NCBI GenBank assembly: GCA_005885165.1
Contig: VAXR01000083.1
Coordinates: 1 to 16,442, forward strand
DNA from: Actinomycetota bacterium
GTDB taxonomy: Bacteria > Actinomycetota > Thermoleophilia > Solirubrobacterales > Thermoleophilaceae
Direction of reading: 5' to 3'
Length of the DNA stretch: 16,442 nucleotides
The notes under the pieces are model-generated. The model did not search any database, was not told where the DNA came from, and worked only from the letters and a program-made list of their open reading frames with translations. Position numbers and translations under genes: made by a program. Below, piece after piece: positions 12,841 to 16,442 of this stretch; positions within the stretch are counted from its first letter, which is position 1; the number at the start of each line of letters is the position of its first letter.

Positions 12841-13716
12841 ATGCGCTCGGGTGCCCTCGCCGCCGCCGCACTCCTCACCGCCTGCCTCGTGGCGGCGTGC
12901 GGCTCGCAGCACCACGCGTCGAGGACCGGCGCCTCGGTCGTGCTGCCCACGGCTCCGCCGAAGGTCGTCCACCCGGTCGTGCACCACCGCACACATCCGG
13001 CGGCCGCCTCAAAGCCGGCGGCGCCCTTCCACGCCCGCGCGGAGCTGATCACCCACGGCCCGCGTCGAGGTCACGACGTGGCGCTGACCTTCGACGCCGA
13101 CATGACCCAGGTGATGCTGTCGAAGGTGCGGAGCGGGCTCCATTCGATCGGCTACGACCCCGAGATCGTCCGCGAGCTCCGTGCCTCCCACACCCAGGCG
13201 ACGATCTTCATGACCGGGCTCTGGCCGACCGCCCACCCCGCCGCGGCGAACTCGCTAGCCGCCGATCCGCTGTTCGAGATCGAGAACCACAGCTACGACC
13301 ACGCCGGCTGGGAGCCGCCGTGCTACGGGTTGCCCCTGGTGCGCTCGGAGACCGATAAGCGCCGCGAGGTGGCGGACACGACCAACGTGCTCACCGGCCT
13401 GATCGGCGGCGCCCCGCACTACTTCCGCTTCCCCGGCGGCTGCCACACGGCCGCCGATGTGCGCCTCGTCGCATCGCTCGGCGAGACCCCGGTCCAGTGG
13501 GACGTGGTCTCGGGCGACCCCGGCCAGCCGAACCCGGCCGTGGTGTCCCGCAACGTCCTCCAGGGAGCCCGTCCGGGGTCCATCATCGTGATGCACCTCG
13601 TGGGCGCACCGAACGCGCCGGCCACGGCAGCGGCTCTCCGCACGATCCTGCCCGGGCTGCACCAGCGCGGCCTGCACCCGGTCAAGCTCGACGAGCTGCT
13701 GGGCACGGGGCCGTAG
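12841..13716 (+). CDS. Lipoprotein polysaccharide deacetylase (NodB domain)
   Basis: 291 residues. The N-terminus MRSGALAAAALLTACLVAAC carries lipobox matches at VAAC (Cys20) and, less likely, LTAC (Cys15), so it is predicted to be lipid-anchored outside the membrane. A low-complexity Pro/His/Ala linker (about 23-65) precedes a CE4 domain. The CE4 motifs are TFDAD (83-87, in place of the TFDDG seen in the other NodB protein), NHSYDH (149-154; H150, H154), RFPGG (196-200), WDVVSGD (D221) and MH (H252). The TFDAD form and the extra Cys-containing insert (PCYG, 160-163; GGCH, 199-202) suggest a distinct CE4 subgroup with possible disulfide pairing of C161 and C201. Expected to deacetylate an envelope sugar. 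ATG 12841 is the only start that gives a signal peptide, and TACCCT lies 8 nt upstream, consistent with a leaderless message. Confidence 0.87.
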   Translation: MRSGALAAAALLTACLVAACGSQHHASRTGASVVLPTAPPKVVHPVVHHRTHPAAASKPAAPFHARAELITHGPRRGHDVALTFDADMTQVMLSKVRSGLHSIGYDPEIVRELRASHTQATIFMTGLWPTAHPAAANSLAADPLFEIENHSYDHAGWEPPCYGLPLVRSETDKRREVADTTNVLTGLIGGAPHYFRFPGGCHTAADVRLVASLGETPVQWDVVSGDPGQPNPAVVSRNVLQGARPGSIIVMHLVGAPNAPATAAALRTILPGLHQRGLHPVKLDELLGTGP

Positions 13717-13752
13717 CGTCAGCTACGACATTCGCCTGAGCGCCGCCGACGC

Positions 13753-13782
13753 GGGCCAGCCCTTTCCTACGCTGGCAGGCCC
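13753..13782 (+). terminator. Hairpin after the lipoprotein deacetylase gene
   Basis: GGGCC-A-GCC (13753-13761) pairs with GGC-A-GGCCC (13774-13782), eight pairs with one A:A mismatch around a 12-nt loop. It starts 36 nt after the deacetylase stop and lies just before the phosphatase gene. A short pyrimidine run is in the loop rather than after the stem, so the terminator call is tentative. Confidence 0.4.
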
Positions 13783-13805
13783 TGAGAGAATCGTCGGGGT
13801 ACCCC

Positions 13806-15728
13806 TTGGCCAATCGCAGCCCGGACCGGATGAGCGTCGACGAGGCGCGTGCCGTTGCCGCGCCGGAACGGGCGCGCGCCTCCGCCGGAGCCGACCGTCT
13901 CGAGCAGCGGCTCGTCTCGGCCGTGCTGCGACGCAGCGAGAGCCGCGACCTGCTCTCGCCGGAGGTGCTCCAGCGGCTGCTCGGGATCCTCTATGTCGCC
14001 GGCGCGTCGATCGGCACCGCGTCGATGGCGTTCCCGCAGCCCGCGCACACGAGCGTCGTCGGGCTGTTCAGCCTGTACGCCATCGCTTACGCCGTCGGCG
14101 CCGTCCTCCTTCTGCGCCGTGGCCGGCTACCGGTCTGGACGTCCGACCTCGCGCTCGCCCTCGGCACCGCCCTGATCACGAGCGCAATCCACTTCACCCA
14201 GGGCCGGACGGGCGTGTACTCGCTCTTCTACGTGTGGGTGAGCATCACGGCGTTCTATTTCTTCCCCTGGCTGCGCGCGCTCGGTCAGGTGCTGTTCGTA
14301 TGGGCCGCGTACGGGGCCGTGCTCATCTCCGAGAATCCGGCCGGCGCGGAGGAGCAGTGGGTGATCACCGCCGGGACCGTGCTCGTCGCAGGCCTCCTGA
14401 TCGGAATCCTCCGCCGCGGGGTGGAGCAGCTCATCGCGGACCTCGGTGAGGCCGCGCGCACGGATCACGCGCGCCTATACGCGGCGGAGCGCGACGCGCG
14501 GCTGGAGGCCGACCGCGCGACCGAGGCCCTCCGCCAGCTCCAGCAGGTGACGGACGTCGCGCTCAGCCACCTGAAGCTGGACGACCTCCTCAACGAGCTC
14601 ATGTCGCGCGTGAGCCAGGTGCTCTCGGTGGACGTGGCGGTGGCGATGCTCCGCGACGGGTCGGACGAGGCGCTCCGCGTGTACGCCGCGCGCGGGCTCC
14701 CAGAGGAGCGCTGGCGCGCGATACGCGTCCCGATCGGGGAGGGGTTTGCCGGACGGATCGCGGCCGACGCGCGCCCGGTCGTGATCGACGACGTCGACGA
14801 CTCCGACGAGATCACGCCGGAGATGCGCGAGACCGGTCTGCACTCGTTGATGGGCGTGCCCCTGATCGCCGAGGGGCGAGTCATCGGGGTCCTCAGCGTG
14901 GGCTGCTTCAGCGACCGCCGGTTCATGCCGGACGAGACGCGCCTGCTCCAGCTCGCGGCCGACCGCGCCGCGGTGGCGATCGACCACGCCCGCCTCTTCG
15001 AGCGCGAGCACAGGATCGCCGAGACGCTCCAGCGCAGCCTCCTCCCCGATTCCCTGCCGCAGGTCCCCGGCATCGCGGTGGCCGGCCGCTACCTGCCGGC
15101 GCGCGCCGAGGCGCGGGTGGGCGGCGACTGGTACGACGCCGTGGCGCTGGACGGCGACCGCCTGGCGGTGTCGATCGGCGACGTCGCGGGGCACGGCATC
15201 CAGGCCGCCGCACTGATGGGGCGCCTGCGCGACTCGCTGCGCACGTCCGCCCTCGAGGGAAGCGACGCCGCGACCGCAACCGAACGGGTCGACCGCCTCT
15301 TCCTGAGCCAGAACGGCCAGTCCGACCTGATCGCCACGTCGATCTTCATGGTCGTCGAGCGCGGCGGCTCTCGCGTCGACTTCGCGAGCGCAGGGCACCC
15401 GCCGCCGCTCGTCGTGCGGCCCGACGGCTCCGCCGCCTACCTGAACGAGGGCCGGTCCCTCCCGCTCGGAGTCGGGGAGAACGGATACCGCCGGCAGTCC
15501 GCTGGAGCGACCCCGGTTGACCCCGGCTCGGTGATCCTCCTCTACACCGACGGGCTGGTCGAGCGGCGAGATGCCGGCCTCGACGAGGGCCTGGCTCGCC
15601 TCGAGCGGGCGGCGCGCGGCGCGTCGCGCGAGCCGGGGGCGTTTTGCGACGACGTGATCGAGCGGATGCTCGGCGGCGAGGGTCCGGCCGACGACGTCGC
15701 GGTGGTTGCGATCCGCGCCAGCGCTTGA
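13806..15728 (+). CDS. Membrane-GAF-SpoIIE/PP2C serine phosphatase (RsbU-like)
   Basis: 640 residues from TTG 13806 (ATG 13830 is an alternative). Residues about 55-205 hold six hydrophobic segments, a membrane-embedded sensor of unknown ligand. A coiled-coil-like stretch follows at 210-250, then a GAF domain at about 257-395 (VPIGEGFAGRIA, LMGVPLIAEGRVIGVLSVG). The SpoIIE-type PP2C domain at about 405-638 keeps the metal-binding signatures GGDWYD (439-444), IGDVAGHG (457-464), LLYTDGLVE (578-586) and ADDVAVVAI (628-636). Phosphatases of this type dephosphorylate anti-sigma antagonist (STAS) proteins and so release alternative sigma factors. No STAS or anti-sigma kinase is encoded nearby. A link to the sigma factor at 10531-11346 is only a hypothesis, because group-3 sigma factors are often under such control. 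Its stop overlaps the -35 box of a strong-looking promoter. Confidence 0.9.
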   Translation: MANRSPDRMSVDEARAVAAPERARASAGADRLEQRLVSAVLRRSESRDLLSPEVLQRLLGILYVAGASIGTASMAFPQPAHTSVVGLFSLYAIAYAVGAVLLLRRGRLPVWTSDLALALGTALITSAIHFTQGRTGVYSLFYVWVSITAFYFFPWLRALGQVLFVWAAYGAVLISENPAGAEEQWVITAGTVLVAGLLIGILRRGVEQLIADLGEAARTDHARLYAAERDARLEADRATEALRQLQQVTDVALSHLKLDDLLNELMSRVSQVLSVDVAVAMLRDGSDEALRVYAARGLPEERWRAIRVPIGEGFAGRIAADARPVVIDDVDDSDEITPEMRETGLHSLMGVPLIAEGRVIGVLSVGCFSDRRFMPDETRLLQLAADRAAVAIDHARLFEREHRIAETLQRSLLPDSLPQVPGIAVAGRYLPARAEARVGGDWYDAVALDGDRLAVSIGDVAGHGIQAAALMGRLRDSLRTSALEGSDAATATERVDRLFLSQNGQSDLIATSIFMVVERGGSRVDFASAGHPPPLVVRPDGSAAYLNEGRSLPLGVGENGYRRQSAGATPVDPGSVILLYTDGLVERRDAGLDEGLARLERAARGASREPGAFCDDVIERMLGGEGPADDVAVVAIRASA

Positions 15729-15754
15729 CAGGCATCACCCGAACGGGGTACCTT
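15725..15754 (+). promoter_or_regulatory. Consensus-like sigma70 promoter with no gene downstream
   Basis: TTGACA (15725-15730) is a perfect -35 overlapping the phosphatase stop codon. An 18-bp spacer leads to TACCTT (15749-15754). Transcription would begin near 15761 and run rightwards into a geneless, strongly structured stretch, then antisense to the MmgE/PrpD gene end. Confidence 0.5.
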
Positions 15755-15760
15755 CTGCCG

Positions 15761-15863
15761 GTCGCGAGGGCTGCGCAGAGGGGGAAGCTCGGGACGCTGG
15801 TCCTCGCCGTCTTCCCGAGGGGAGAGCAAGGCGCCGTCCACACGGGCGGCGCTTGCTCTGCAG
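15761..15863 (+). ncRNA. Candidate small structured RNA
   Basis: About 100 nt lie between the TTGACA/TACCTT promoter and the end of a very stable hairpin. GGGAAG (15782-15787) can pair with CTTCCC (15811-15816), or CTCGGG (15788-15793) with CCCGAG (15814-15819); the two options exclude each other. The 5' CTGCGCAGAG (15771-15780) can pair with the 3' CTCTGCAG (15856-15863). The features of SRP RNA (GGAAGGAAGCAG apex), 6C RNA and tmRNA were looked for and not found. An untranslated 3' region with no independent function is the alternative. Confidence 0.35.
15823..15859. terminator. Strong 16-bp hairpin between convergent genes
   Basis: AGAGCAAG-(G)-CGCCGTCC (15823-15839) pairs with GGGCGGCGCTTGCTCT (15844-15859) around an ACAC tetraloop, with one bulged G and one G:T pair. 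It is the most stable stem in the window. It lies in the 153-bp gap between the phosphatase and MmgE/PrpD stops, so it could stop transcription from both sides. There is no T-run. Confidence 0.6.
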
Positions 15864-15881
15864 GGCGTCGCCGCTAGAGGC

Positions 15882-16442
15882 CTAGCTCACGGCGTGCGCC
15901 GGCTCGACCCCGGCGAGCGCCGCCCGGCGCTCGACCACCGCGCGCTGCTCCTCGATCGGGTGGGCCGAGGCGCCCGGCTCCGAGCCCTCCACTTCGAGCT
16001 CGCCGCCGCTCCGCAGTCGAATCCGGAGCGTGCACGGGAACGTCATGCGGAGGCGGCTGGTGTCCACGCCGGCGAGGCCGTCGCGCGACCCCGAGCGGAC
16101 GAGGTCCCACACCTCGCGGCGGAGCGCTCCTTCCCGGAGCGGCTCGAGGAACTCGCGGAGCGGAAGCCTCGTCTCGTCCATCCCGAGCTCAACGGAGCGC
16201 CGGAAAGCCCGACGGAATCCGCTCGGCGGTACGTCGCGAATCGACACTCCCGCGTCGACCACGCCGCGCGCCGTGCGAAGGGTGAGCGACCAGTCGTGCA
16301 CCACGCGGATCCGCCGAGCCAGATCGGTCACGGGCGCGCGGTTCGCGTCGAGCCACTCCGGGGCGAGCTCGTGGTGGGTGAGGCGGCCCGCCACCGCCGC
16401 TACCGCCACGCTGCGCGCCGCCGAGAAGTTCACGCCCACCGG
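15882..16442 (-). CDS. MmgE/PrpD-family protein, C-terminal part (runs off right edge)
   Basis: 186 residues, open at the 5' (right) edge. The first visible residues are PVGVNFSAARSVAVAAVAGRLTHHEL; PVG(F/V)xFSxxRSVAxAxVAGRLT is typical of the small alpha/beta lid region of MmgE/PrpD proteins. Further on, MTFPCTLRIRLRSGGELEVEGSEPGASAHPIEEQ (about 134-167) matches the usual 'P..V.v.L.dG..l......p.G...hP' tail with the loop before the final helices. The reference members are 2-methylcitrate dehydratase and cis-aconitate decarboxylase, but many paralogues have unknown substrates. The catalytic N-terminal helical domain lies outside the window. The GTG at 16439 is not the true start because the preceding codon is an in-frame proline that fits the family. 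It is convergent with the phosphatase gene. Confidence 0.75.
   Translation of the reverse strand, partial: PVGVNFSAARSVAVAAVAGRLTHHELAPEWLDANRAPVTDLARRIRVVHDWSLTLRTARGVVDAGVSIRDVPPSGFRRAFRRSVELGMDETRLPLREFLEPLREGALRREVWDLVRSGSRDGLAGVDTSRLRMTFPCTLRIRLRSGGELEVEGSEPGASAHPIEEQRAVVERRAALAGVEPAHAVS

Noticed and set aside
15761..15863. SRP (4.5S) RNA or 6C RNA identity for the structured stretch
   Set aside because: The conserved SRP apex (GGAAGGAAGCAG-type) and the C-rich hairpin loops of 6C RNA are not present, so no known RNA family is claimed.
15644..15877. 77-codon plus-strand frame across the candidate sRNA
   Set aside because: Starts inside the phosphatase gene, begins Arg-rich, has no ribosome binding site and no motif. 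The RNA structure explains the region better.

Overview
This is a gene-dense, very GC-rich window with many GTG and TTG starts. It has few Shine-Dalgarno sequences, several apparently leaderless genes, an actinobacterial-style small zinc-ribbon gene, a FliA/WhiG-type sigma factor and an orphan NarL-type regulator. Together these suggest a chromosomal segment of an actinobacterium, most likely of the Thermoleophilia/Solirubrobacterales type. The taxonomic call is inference from style and gene families, not from a marker gene. There is no phage, transposon, CRISPR array or toxin-antitoxin module. Apart from one LAGLIDADG gene the region looks like ordinary chromosome.

Left part (1-5600): the N-terminus of a secreted protein runs off the left edge on the minus strand, divergent from a flippase-like (LPG-synthase/UPF0104) membrane protein. 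Next come a secreted protein with thrombospondin type 3 calcium-binding repeats and a PHP-family phosphoesterase that overlaps it by 11 bp. A convergent membrane-anchored NodB polysaccharide deacetylase follows, then a fatty-acid-2-hydroxylase/sterol-desaturase-family enzyme under a recognisable sigma70-type promoter.

Middle (5600-9900): a stand-alone HTH plus LAGLIDADG homing-endonuclease-like gene sits divergently beside a tRNA-Leu(CAG) gene that has its own terminator. Then come a haloalkane dehalogenase (HLD-I type, catalytic residues intact) and a divergent metallo-beta-lactamase/persulfide-dioxygenase-like protein fused to only the C-terminal half of a rhodanese. The two share a 30-bp intergenic region with overlapping -10 elements. 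A FadD-type acyl-CoA ligase follows on the minus strand, ending 1 bp from the MBL gene.

Right part (9900-16442): a METTL7-like SAM methyltransferase, a FliA/WhiG-type sigma factor (convergent, stop codons overlapping), a divergent orphan NarL/LuxR response regulator, a geneless 308-bp stretch with two hairpins, and a small zinc-ribbon gene with a start-frame conflict. Then come a lipoprotein-type NodB deacetylase, a membrane-GAF-SpoIIE/PP2C phosphatase, a possible small RNA behind a TTGACA promoter, and the C-terminus of an MmgE/PrpD-family protein running off the right edge.

The genes do not form one pathway. Plausible themes are envelope remodelling and lipid modification (two NodB deacetylases, lipid hydroxylase, flippase-like protein, acyl-CoA ligase) and regulation by alternative sigma factor, partner-switch phosphatase and response regulator. 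I see no clear multi-gene novel system. The most unusual items are the rhodanese-truncated MBL protein, the tRNA-adjacent LAGLIDADG gene, the candidate sRNA at about 15761-15863, and the zinc-ribbon gene without a normal in-frame start.
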